NCBI RefSeq assembly: GCF_001688725.2
Contig: NZ_CP015401.2
Coordinates: 3,224,001 to 3,288,000 of the forward strand
From: Bacteroides caecimuris
GTDB lineage: Bacteria > Bacteroidota > Bacteroidia > Bacteroidales > Bacteroidaceae
Length of the DNA stretch: 64,000 bases
Reading direction: 5' to 3'
Shown: positions 27,082-34,819 of the stretch, piece by piece
Layout of the letters: each line of letters opens with the position of its first letter
How positions within the stretch are numbered: the first letter of the stretch is position 1
The notes under the pieces: generated by a model
The model's database searches: none
What the model was told of the DNA's origin: nothing
The model's input: the letters and a program-made list of their open reading frames with translations, nothing else
Made by a program: the position numbers and the translations under genes

Positions 27082-28338
27082 ATGAAACTGAATAGACCAT
27101 ACATAGTATATATATGCATTTGCCTCTGGCTGCTTTTTCTACCCTCATGTACCAGCCATTTATGGGGGAAGGACTTTGTAGTAGTTATTGACGCCGGACA
27201 CGGCGGACATGACCCCGGCGCCATAGGCAAAACAGCCAAAGAAAAGAACATCAATCTGAACGTTGCCCTGAAAGTGGGAAACCTGATAAAAAGAAACTGC
27301 GATGACGTCAAAGTGATTTATACCCGCAGCAAAGATGTCTTCATCCCCTTAGACCGACGTGCCGAAATCGCAAATAACGCGAAGGCTGACCTCTTTATCT
27401 CCATCCATACCAACGCACTGGCAAACAACCGCACAGCCAAAGGTGCATCTACCTGGACACTGGGTCTTGCCAAATCGGACGCCAATCTGGAAGTTGCGAA
27501 ACGGGAGAACTCCGTAATCCTCTACGAAAGCGATTATCAGACACGATATGCCGGCTTCAATCCGAACTCCGCAGAATCTTATATCATATTTGAATTTATG
27601 CAGGACAAGTACATGGAGCAGAGTGTGCATCTGGCTTCACTGATGCAAAAACAATTCCGCCACACCTGCAAACGGGCAGACCGCGGAGTGCATCAAGCAG
27701 GATTCCTTGTCCTGAAAGCAAGTGCCATGCCGAGCATCCTGATAGAACTGGGATTCATCTCTACTCCTGAGGAAGAACGGTATCTAAGTTCCGAAGCAGG
27801 AGCCTCAACCATGGCAAAAGGTATTTATCATGCTTTCCTGAATTATAAAAGAGAGCATGAAATACGTCTTACGGGAGTCAGCAAAACAATTATCCCTACC
27901 GAACGGGAAGAAAACGATGCTCAGGCAATTGCACAAAAAGACACGGAAAGCGTGACAACCCCTCAACAGAAGGAATTACTGGCAGAAGCCAGGACAAAAC
28001 CTGCTTCGGCAACAAAAACGACAACAAACCGCCCGATTGCATCGGAAAGCGCAACCAATGACAGCGAAATTACGTTTAAGATACAGATACTCACCTCTTC
28101 CAAACCTCTTGCCAAAAACGACAAGCGGTTGAAAGGGCTGAAAAATGTGGATTATTATAAGGAAAAGGGCATATACAAATACACGTATGGAGCCTCTGCC
28201 GATTACAACAAAGTGTTGCGTACGAAACGCACCATTACGGCACAATTCAAAGACGCCTTTATCATCGCTTTCCGAAACGGGGAGAAAATGAACGTCAATG
28301 AAGCGATTGCCGAATTCAAGAAAAGAAGAAATAAATAA
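27082..28338 (+). CDS. N-acetylmuramoyl-L-alanine amidase (Ami_3 family)
   Basis: 418 residues from ATG 27082. N-terminal signal with a possible lipobox (LWLLFLPSCTSH, Cys23). The catalytic zinc amidase covers residues 35-265: VVIDAGHGGHDPGAIG (first zinc His), NAKADLFISIHTNALANN (second His) and PSILIELGFISTPEEERYLS (catalytic Glu). After a Thr/Lys/Ala-rich linker, a basic C-terminal module (KIQILTSSKPLAKNDKRLKG, then YKYTYGASADYNKVLRTKR) looks SPOR-like. Cleaves stem peptides from murein, likely during cell separation. The MCE gene follows after 9 bp. Confidence 0.92.
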   Translation: MKLNRPYIVYICICLWLLFLPSCTSHLWGKDFVVVIDAGHGGHDPGAIGKTAKEKNINLNVALKVGNLIKRNCDDVKVIYTRSKDVFIPLDRRAEIANNAKADLFISIHTNALANNRTAKGASTWTLGLAKSDANLEVAKRENSVILYESDYQTRYAGFNPNSAESYIIFEFMQDKYMEQSVHLASLMQKQFRHTCKRADRGVHQAGFLVLKASAMPSILIELGFISTPEEERYLSSEAGASTMAKGIYHAFLNYKREHEIRLTGVSKTIIPTEREENDAQAIAQKDTESVTTPQQKELLAEARTKPASATKTTTNRPIASESATNDSEITFKIQILTSSKPLAKNDKRLKGLKNVDYYKEKGIYKYTYGASADYNKVLRTKRTITAQFKDAFIIAFRNGEKMNVNEAIAEFKKRRNK

Positions 28339-28347
28339 AAAGATAAA

Positions 28348-29241
28348 ATGAAGTACATTACAAAAGAAGTCAGAATAGGTATTACAGGCATCATTGCACT
28401 ATGTGTGCTTATATATGGAATTAACTGGCTGAAAGGTATACACATGTTTCAACCTTCCAGCTATTTCTATGCCAAATTTGAAAATGTAAACGGACTCACC
28501 AAATCAAGCCCGGTATTTGCCGATGGTGTTCGAGTAGGTATCGTACGTGACATCTATTATGATTATGCCAAACCCGGAAATGTAGTTGTCCAAGTGGAAC
28601 TGGACACGGAACTGCGGATTCCCAAAGGAAGTAGCGCCGAGCTTGTATCCGAACTTATGGGAGGCGTACGCATGAATATTCTTCTGGCAAACAACCCGCG
28701 CGAAAAATATGCCGTAGGAGATACGATCCCCGGCACGCTGAACAACGGAATGATGGAAAGCGCGGCGAAACTGATCCCAAAGGTAGAAGAAATGCTTCCG
28801 AAACTGGATTCTATCCTCATCTCTCTGAACAATATATTAGGAGACAAGAGCATCCCTGCCACCCTGCACTCGATAGAGAAGACAACCGCCAACCTGGCAG
28901 TAGTCAGTTCGCAGGTAAAAGGGCTCATGAGTAATGACATACCTCAACTCACCAGTAAACTGAACACCATCGGAGACAACTTCGTTGCCATCAGCGGAAA
29001 TTTGAAAGAAATAGACTATGCAGCCACTTTCAAAAAAATAGACGAAACGCTGGCTAACGTAAAAATACTTACAGAAAAATTAAACAGCAAAGATAACACA
29101 ATCGGACTGCTCTTCAACGACCCCACTTTATACAATAATCTGAATGCTACAACTGAAAATGCAGCCAGCTTATTAGAAGACTTGAAAGAGCATCCGAAAC
29201 GGTACGTTCACTTCTCATTATTCGGCAAGAAAGACAAGTAG
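28348..29241 (+). CDS. MCE/MlaD-family phospholipid-transport protein
   Basis: 297 residues. One N-terminal membrane anchor (VRIGITGIIALCVLIYGINW), then an MCE domain: YAKFENVNGLTKSSPVFADG near residue 42, VRVGIVRDIYY and PKGSSAELVSELMGGVRMNI. The C-terminal half (residues 130-280) is helical with coiled-coil character. MlaD-type proteins form hexameric lipid channels between the inner and outer membranes. Here it is not in an mla operon but follows the amidase by 9 bp, an arrangement I recall from other Bacteroides. Confidence 0.88.
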   Translation: MKYITKEVRIGITGIIALCVLIYGINWLKGIHMFQPSSYFYAKFENVNGLTKSSPVFADGVRVGIVRDIYYDYAKPGNVVVQVELDTELRIPKGSSAELVSELMGGVRMNILLANNPREKYAVGDTIPGTLNNGMMESAAKLIPKVEEMLPKLDSILISLNNILGDKSIPATLHSIEKTTANLAVVSSQVKGLMSNDIPQLTSKLNTIGDNFVAISGNLKEIDYAATFKKIDETLANVKILTEKLNSKDNTIGLLFNDPTLYNNLNATTENAASLLEDLKEHPKRYVHFSLFGKKDK

Positions 29242-29591
29242 CAGATTATCGTTATATAGATTTTATCTAAATAACAAAAGGCTTTCAAAAGAAAGTAGAT
29301 TGCTCTTCAGATGTCTATCTACAAACTGAAATAATATTCCCGTACAAACGTACAAAGGTGAGAGAAAAGTTAGAATTATATACGTAAAACTCTAATATAT
29401 AAACACTTAAAAAAATGCAAGAGAGGGAAAATAGAATGTGTCCGACAATAAACGTATAACTCATTGAAAGTAAACACATTATTGTTAGCATGAAAAAAAC
29501 AAGAAAAAATGGATTTGTTTTTTCCGAATAAGATTCCCAATTTTGCAAACGTAGAAGTTTTGCTTAATTAATAAATGTATTAAAAGTTGCT
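29242..29591. other. AT-rich dnaA upstream region, no gene
   Basis: 350 bp. I see no RNA gene, no credible protein and no TTATCCACA-type DnaA boxes. The 77-codon minus-strand frame at 29315-29548 has no supporting features. The dnaA promoter should lie here (AATTTTGC near 29540 is a poor match to TAnnTTTG). Confidence 0.5.
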
Positions 29592-31004
29592 ATGATTGAA
29601 TCAAATCATGTCGTACTTTGGAACCGCTGTCTTGACATCATTAAAGACAATGTTCCCGAGACGACATATAATACTTGGTTTGCCCCTATTGTCCCATTGA
29701 AATATGAGGACAAAACGTTGATCTTACAGATCCCGAGCCAGTTTTTCTATGAAATACTGGAAGAGAGATTTGTAGATCTTATACGTAAGACATTATATAA
29801 GGTCATTGGCGAAGGAACCAAGTTGATGTACAACGTCATGGTGGACAAGACTTCGATTCCGAATCAAACCGTGAATCTTGAAGCAAGCAATCGTTCTACA
29901 GCTGTTACCCCAAAAAGCATAATCGGAGGAAACAAAGCTCCCAGCTTCCTACAGGCGCCTGCCGTTCAGGATTTGGACCCGCATTTGAATCCCAATTATA
30001 ATTTTGAAAACTTCATTGAAGGATACAGCAATAAACTTTCAAGAAGCGTAGCGGAAGCCGTAGCACAAAAACCGGGAGGCACCGCTTTCAACCCGTTATT
30101 CCTTTATGGAGCATCCGGAGTGGGAAAAACGCACCTGGCAAACGCAATAGGCACGAAAATTAAAGAGATTTATCCTGAAAAAAGAGTATTGTATGTTTCG
30201 GCACATTTGTTCCAAGTACAATATACGGATTCAGTACGTAATAACACAACCAACGACTTTATCAACTTTTACCAGACGATCGATGTATTAATCATTGATG
30301 ATATTCAGGAATTTGCCGGAGTCACTAAGACACAGAATAATTTCTTCCATATCTTCAATCATTTACATCAGAACGGCAAACAGCTCATATTAACTTCAGA
30401 CCGTGCTCCTGTATTGCTGCAAGGTATTGAAGAACGCCTCCTGACCCGTTTCAAATGGGGAATGGTAGCCGAGCTTGAAAAGCCGACGGTAGAACTTCGC
30501 AAAAACATTCTGCGCAATAAAATACATCGCGACGGATTACAGTTCCCGGAAGAAGTTATCGATTATATTGCCGAAAATGTGAATGAAAGTGTACGTGACC
30601 TAGAAGGTATTGTCATCGCCATCATGGCTCGTTCCACTATTTTCAATAAAGAAATAGATTTGGATTTAGCACAACACATTGTGCATGGCGTGGTTCATAA
30701 CGAAACAAAAGCTGTTACCATCGATGATATCCTCAAAGTGGTGTGCAAGCATTTCGATCTGGAACCGTCTGCCATACATACAAAATCCAGAAAAAGAGAA
30801 GTCGTTCAAGCACGACAGATCGCCATGTATCTAGCTAAAAACCACACTGACTTTTCAACTTCTAAGATAGGTAAGTTTATCGGTAACAAAGACCATGCAA
30901 CGGTACTTCACGCCTGCAAAACTGTAAAAGGACAATTGGAGGTGGACAAAAGTTTTAGTGCAGAAGTACAGGAAATAGAATCGTTACTGAAGAAGAGAAA
31001 CTGA
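29592..31004 (+). CDS. dnaA: Chromosomal replication initiator protein DnaA
   Basis: 470 residues. Domain I at the N terminus ([20 protein letters not shown]), a short linker, then the AAA+ domain with Walker [19 protein letters not shown] near residue 170 and Walker [13 protein letters not shown] near 233. C-terminal domain IV carries the DnaA-box-binding signature [20 protein letters not shown] near 440. Initiates chromosome replication. dnaN and other usual neighbours are absent; the next gene is a convergent nitroreductase. Confidence 0.98.
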   Translation: MIESNHVVLWNRCLDIIKDNVPETTYNTWFAPIVPLKYEDKTLILQIPSQFFYEILEERFVDLIRKTLYKVIGEGTKLMYNVMVDKTSIPNQTVNLEASNRSTAVTPKSIIGGNKAPSFLQAPAVQDLDPHLNPNYNFENFIEGYSNKLSRSVAEAVAQKPGGTAFNPLFLYGASGVGKTHLANAIGTKIKEIYPEKRVLYVSAHLFQVQYTDSVRNNTTNDFINFYQTIDVLIIDDIQEFAGVTKTQNNFFHIFNHLHQNGKQLILTSDRAPVLLQGIEERLLTRFKWGMVAELEKPTVELRKNILRNKIHRDGLQFPEEVIDYIAENVNESVRDLEGIVIAIMARSTIFNKEIDLDLAQHIVHGVVHNETKAVTIDDILKVVCKHFDLEPSAIHTKSRKREVVQARQIAMYLAKNHTDFSTSKIGKFIGNKDHATVLHACKTVKGQLEVDKSFSAEVQEIESLLKKRN

Positions 31005-31013
31005 AATTAAGTA

Positions 31014-31109
31014 TTTTTCAAGTATCAAGTATTAAGTATTATCCATACGGACAAGCTTTATTATGCGGTTTCGCACCAGGGTAATACTTAATACTTTATA
31101 CTTGAAAAA
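31014..31109. terminator. Large palindrome between dnaA and the convergent nitroreductase gene
   Basis: Two 28-nt arms (31014-31041 and 31082-31109) pair with a single mismatch around a 40-nt loop. Each arm contains AAGTATTAAGTATTA. The AT-rich stem and flanking T/A runs fit a bidirectional terminator, although the arms are longer than usual. Confidence 0.6.
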
Positions 31110-31119
31110 CACTTAATAC

Positions 31120-31860
31120 TTAAAAGAATCCTTGTTGGCGAAGTACTTTCAATAGGTTTTCGGACATAAATTCGTTATCTTTCTTTGTGTAACGCACATC
31201 CGTAAAGACCTGGGCTAGTGTTTCTTTTTTATTATCTTCGATAAACTGCTTGTTTTCCGGCAATGATTCTTTGTAGGCATAGAGTTTATCTATTTCTTCC
31301 GGTGTATAGTCGTGATATTTTTCATCGTGCACGGCAGCTTCCAAAGGCAAGCGGTCTACTTGTGCGGGAATACCATCCGGATAGCCTACCGTTATTGTGG
31401 TGAGAGGGAATACCAGTTCGGGGAGTTGGAGGGTATCAATAATCATTTGAGGATTATAAGTGGTAGTTCCCAAATAACAAATGCCGAGTCCTACTTCTTC
31501 TGCCAGCGTACAAAAAGTCTGCGCAACAAGCAAAGTATCCATAGATGCATTCATAAAAGACATTAAATTATCGTAGCTCGGCACAGCTTTCCGCTGTTCA
31601 CACCATTTGCTGAAACGACGGAAATCAGCACAAAAAGTCAATACGACCGGAGCATTTTTTACCATCGGCTGATTGAAATGAGCAGGCGAAAGTTTCTCCT
31701 TCATTTCCGCATCCCGGGTCACAATCACACTATAAAGTTGCATCCCACCCATCGTAGAAGCACGGAAAGAGGTTTCAAGCAAATCATTTAACAAATTCGG
31801 ATTTATATCTTCAGGTAGATATTTCCGGATAGTTCTTCTGTTTTTTACGGTTTCAAACAT
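31120..31860 (-). CDS. Nitroreductase-family NAD(P)H:flavin oxidoreductase
   Basis: 246 residues from ATG 31860 (MFETVKNRRTIRKY); the longer form to 31905 would start upstream of the -7 box. FMN-binding signature VKNRRTIRKYLPEDINPNLL at the N terminus, FRASTMGGMQLYSVIVTRDA near residue 32, and AEEVGLGICYLGTTTYNPQM near 130. Such enzymes reduce nitro compounds, quinones or flavins; some lack a known substrate. Cytoplasmic, single gene. Confidence 0.85.
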   Translation of the reverse strand: MFETVKNRRTIRKYLPEDINPNLLNDLLETSFRASTMGGMQLYSVIVTRDAEMKEKLSPAHFNQPMVKNAPVVLTFCADFRRFSKWCEQRKAVPSYDNLMSFMNASMDTLLVAQTFCTLAEEVGLGICYLGTTTYNPQMIIDTLQLPELVFPLTTITVGYPDGIPAQVDRLPLEAAVHDEKYHDYTPEEIDKLYAYKESLPENKQFIEDNKKETLAQVFTDVRYTKKDNEFMSENLLKVLRQQGFF

Positions 31861-31872
31861 ATCTTTTTTTTG

Positions 31873-31880
31873 CAAAGATA
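31873..31880 (-). promoter_or_regulatory. -7 element for the nitroreductase gene
   Basis: TATCTTTG on the minus strand, 13 bp before the ATG at 31860. Confidence 0.6.
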
Positions 31881-32039
31881 TAAAAAGAAAAAAATATTCC
31901 ACCACACTAACAAAATAGAATAATTTTCTTTTTGGAGAACTTTAACCTTTAAATAAAATCCAACTTCAACTGTTTATCAAATACTTAGCATTAGCAAATG
32001 GAAAACTAGCAACCTACTAATAAATAATTTCATTTTTAT

Positions 32040-32070
32040 TTTGATAGATGAAAAAACATTCTTAGCTTTG
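32040..32070 (+). promoter_or_regulatory. Full Bacteroides promoter for nrdJ
   Basis: TTTG (32040-32043), a 19-bp spacer, then TAGCTTTG (32063-32070): both halves of the Bacteroides consensus at the expected spacing. The leader of about 70 nt has no cobalamin aptamer. Confidence 0.75.
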
Positions 32071-32144
32071 CGCCTGCATTTGTTAACGATAAGTAAACTT
32101 CTACATATTACTTATTAAAAACGAGATTTAACACAAATTGAATC

Positions 32145-34688
32145 GTGGAAAAACAGATTTATTCTTACGAAGAAGCCTATGAAGAATCTTTACGATATTT
32201 TCAAGGCGACGAGCTTGCTGCAAGGGTTTGGGTAAACAAATACGCAGTAAAGGATTCTTTCGGCAATATCTATGAAAAATCCCCGGAAGACATGCATTGG
32301 AGAATTGCAAATGAAGTGGCACGCATAGAATCAAAATATCCGAATGCGTTGACAGCAAAAGAGCTGTATGATTTATTGGATCATTTCAAGTACATCGTTC
32401 CCCAAGGTAGCCCGATGACAGGAATCGGTAATGACTACCAGGTTGCTTCACTGTCCAACTGCTTTGTTATCGGAGTGGACGGCGCAGCCGACTCTTATGG
32501 CGCTATCATCAAAATCGATGAAGAACAGGTGCAACTAATGAAAAGACGCGGTGGTGTAGGTCACGATTTATCACACATCCGCCCGAAAGGTTCTCCCGTT
32601 AAAAACTCGGCGTTGACTTCTACCGGTCTTGTTCCATTCATGGAACGCTATTCGAATTCCACTCGTGAAGTAGCTCAAGACGGACGTCGCGGTGCATTGA
32701 TGTTGAGCGTGTCTATCAAGCATCCGGATTCGGAAGCATTCATTGATGCCAAGATGACCGAAGGTAAAGTGACCGGAGCAAACGTTTCTGTCAAGTTGGA
32801 CGACGCTTTCATGCAGGCTGCCGTAGACGAAAAGCCGTATGTACAGCAATATCCAATCGACTCAGTCCAGCCTACATTCACCAAGGAAATCGACGCTTCT
32901 ACCTTGTGGAAGAAAATCGTTCATAATGCATGGAAATCGGCAGAACCGGGCGTTTTGTTCTGGGATACAATTATCCGCGAATCTGTGCCTGATTGTTATG
33001 CAGACCTGGGGTACAGAACAGTATCTACCAATCCATGCGGAGAAATACCTCTATGTCCTTACGATTCTTGCCGCTTACTGGCTATCAATCTATATTCTTA
33101 TGTGGTAAATCCGTTCAAACCAGATGCTTATTTTGATTTCGACCTGTTCCAAAAACACGTGACTCTCGCTCAACGGATTATGGACGATATTATCGACCTC
33201 GAACTAGAGAAGATCGAACGTATCATGGCCAAGATTGACGAAGATCCGGAAAACGAAGAGGTAAAATATGCGGAACGTACACTTTGGGAGAAAATATACA
33301 AGAAGAGCGGACAGGGTCGTCGCACCGGAGTAGGTATCACTGCAGAAGGGGATATGCTTGCTGCTTTAGGATTGCGCTACGGTACGGAAGAAGCAACGGA
33401 ATTCTCTGAAAAAGTACACAAGACAGTAGCTCTCGGTGCCTATCGTTCTTCAGTGGAGATGGCGAAAGAGCGTGGTGCTTTCGAGATATACGATAACGAA
33501 CGCGAACAGAACAATCCGTTCATCCAACGCCTGGCAGCAGCTGATCCGAAACTATATGAGGACATGAAGAAATACGGTCGCCGCAACATTGCCTGCCTTA
33601 CGATTGCCCCCACCGGAACGACCAGTTTGATGACTCAGACCACTTCGGGTATCGAGCCTGTATTCCTACCTGTGTACAAACGTAGAAGAAAGGTGAACCC
33701 GAACGATACGAATGTACATGTAGACTTTGTAGACGAAACAGGGGACGCATTTGAAGAATACATCGTATTCCATCATAAATTTGTTACCTGGATGGAAGCT
33801 AACGGATACGATCCGTCCAAACGTTACACTCAGGAAGAGATTGACGAACTGGTTGCCAAATCTCCTTATTACAAAGCGACTTCTAATGATGTCGACTGGT
33901 TGATGAAGGTGAAGATGCAGGGAAGAATCCAAAAATGGGTAGACCACTCTATCAGCGTCACCATCAATCTGCCGAACGATGTGGACGAGGATTTAGTAAA
34001 TCGCCTATATGTAGAGGCATGGAAATCAGGCTGTAAAGGTTGTACCGTATATCGTGACGGTTCACGTTCAGGAGTACTGATTTCTACGAAATCGAATAAA
34101 GACAAAAAAGAAGGACTTCCTCCTTGCAAACCGCCTACGGTTGTAGAGGTACGTCCGAGAATATTGGAAGCAGACGTTGTCCGTTTCCAGAACAACAAGG
34201 AAAAATGGGTAGCTTTTGTCGGATTATTAGACGGACACCCTTATGAAATATTCACTGGTTTGCAAGATGATGACGAAGGGATCTTGCTGCCTAAGAGCGT
34301 AACTTGCGGACGTATCATCAAAAATGTGGATGAAGACGGCACCAAACGTTACGACTTCCAATTCGAGAACAAACGCGGATATAAGACGACCATTGAAGGA
34401 TTGTCAGAGAAGTTCAACAAAGAATACTGGAACTATGCAAAATTGATTTCCGGTGTGCTTCGCTACCGGATGCCGATTGAGCAGGTTATCAAACTGGTTG
34501 GCTCTCTGCAATTGAACAGTGAAAGTATCAACACTTGGAAAAACGGCGTAGAACGTGCATTGAAGAAGTATGTTCAGGATGGAACGGAAGCCAAAGGTAA
34601 GAAGTGCCCGAACTGTGGCAACGAGACATTGGTTTATCAGGAAGGCTGTCTGATTTGTACGACTTGCGGTGCTTCCAGATGTGGATAA
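32145..34688 (+). CDS. nrdJ: Adenosylcobalamin-dependent (class II) ribonucleotide reductase
   Basis: 847 residues from a GTG start, chosen because the protein then begins MEKQIYSYEEAYEESLRYFQ as in Bacteroides homologues I know. Active-site regions: VASLSNCFVIG near 103 (first redox Cys), VSTNPCGEIPLCPYDSCRLL near 290 (radical Cys and partner residues), TIAPTGTTSLM near 485. Then a TSCPD-type domain and a C-terminal zinc ribbon CPNCG...CTTCGASRCG. It makes deoxyribonucleotides without oxygen using a B12 radical, so it depends on the cobalamin uptake genes at the left of the window. Single gene with its own terminator. Confidence 0.93.
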   Translation: MEKQIYSYEEAYEESLRYFQGDELAARVWVNKYAVKDSFGNIYEKSPEDMHWRIANEVARIESKYPNALTAKELYDLLDHFKYIVPQGSPMTGIGNDYQVASLSNCFVIGVDGAADSYGAIIKIDEEQVQLMKRRGGVGHDLSHIRPKGSPVKNSALTSTGLVPFMERYSNSTREVAQDGRRGALMLSVSIKHPDSEAFIDAKMTEGKVTGANVSVKLDDAFMQAAVDEKPYVQQYPIDSVQPTFTKEIDASTLWKKIVHNAWKSAEPGVLFWDTIIRESVPDCYADLGYRTVSTNPCGEIPLCPYDSCRLLAINLYSYVVNPFKPDAYFDFDLFQKHVTLAQRIMDDIIDLELEKIERIMAKIDEDPENEEVKYAERTLWEKIYKKSGQGRRTGVGITAEGDMLAALGLRYGTEEATEFSEKVHKTVALGAYRSSVEMAKERGAFEIYDNEREQNNPFIQRLAAADPKLYEDMKKYGRRNIACLTIAPTGTTSLMTQTTSGIEPVFLPVYKRRRKVNPNDTNVHVDFVDETGDAFEEYIVFHHKFVTWMEANGYDPSKRYTQEEIDELVAKSPYYKATSNDVDWLMKVKMQGRIQKWVDHSISVTINLPNDVDEDLVNRLYVEAWKSGCKGCTVYRDGSRSGVLISTKSNKDKKEGLPPCKPPTVVEVRPRILEADVVRFQNNKEKWVAFVGLLDGHPYEIFTGLQDDDEGILLPKSVTCGRIIKNVDEDGTKRYDFQFENKRGYKTTIEGLSEKFNKEYWNYAKLISGVLRYRMPIEQVIKLVGSLQLNSESINTWKNGVERALKKYVQDGTEAKGKKCPNCGNETLVYQEGCLICTTCGASRCG

Positions 34689-34727
34689 TAGTCCTACGTA
34701 TGTTAATTAATATATAAACAAAAGATT

Positions 34728-34758
34728 AAAAGGAGTCCGGTGCGGCTCCTTTTATTTT
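34728..34758 (+). terminator. Intrinsic terminator after nrdJ
   Basis: AAAAGGAG (34728-34735) pairs with CTCCTTTT (34746-34753), then ATTTTTT. Plus-strand polarity. Confidence 0.85.
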
Positions 34759-34776
34759 TTATTCAAAAAAATGTCT

Positions 34777-34784
34777 TATACTTG
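34777..34784 (+). promoter_or_regulatory. Probable -7 element for malQ
   Basis: TATACTTG, one mismatch to TAnnTTTG, 36 bp before ATG 34820. Confidence 0.4.
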
Positions 34785-34819
34785 CAGTGTCTTACATATA
34801 CAATCAAAATCTAATATAT

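Noticed and set aside
29242..31119. Replication origin next to dnaA
   Set aside because: No cluster of DnaA boxes and no dnaN or other origin-linked genes; the single TTATCCATA near 31038 lies in a palindrome.
32071..32144. Cobalamin riboswitch in the nrdJ leader
   Set aside because: Leader of about 70 nt has no B12-box and is too short for the aptamer.
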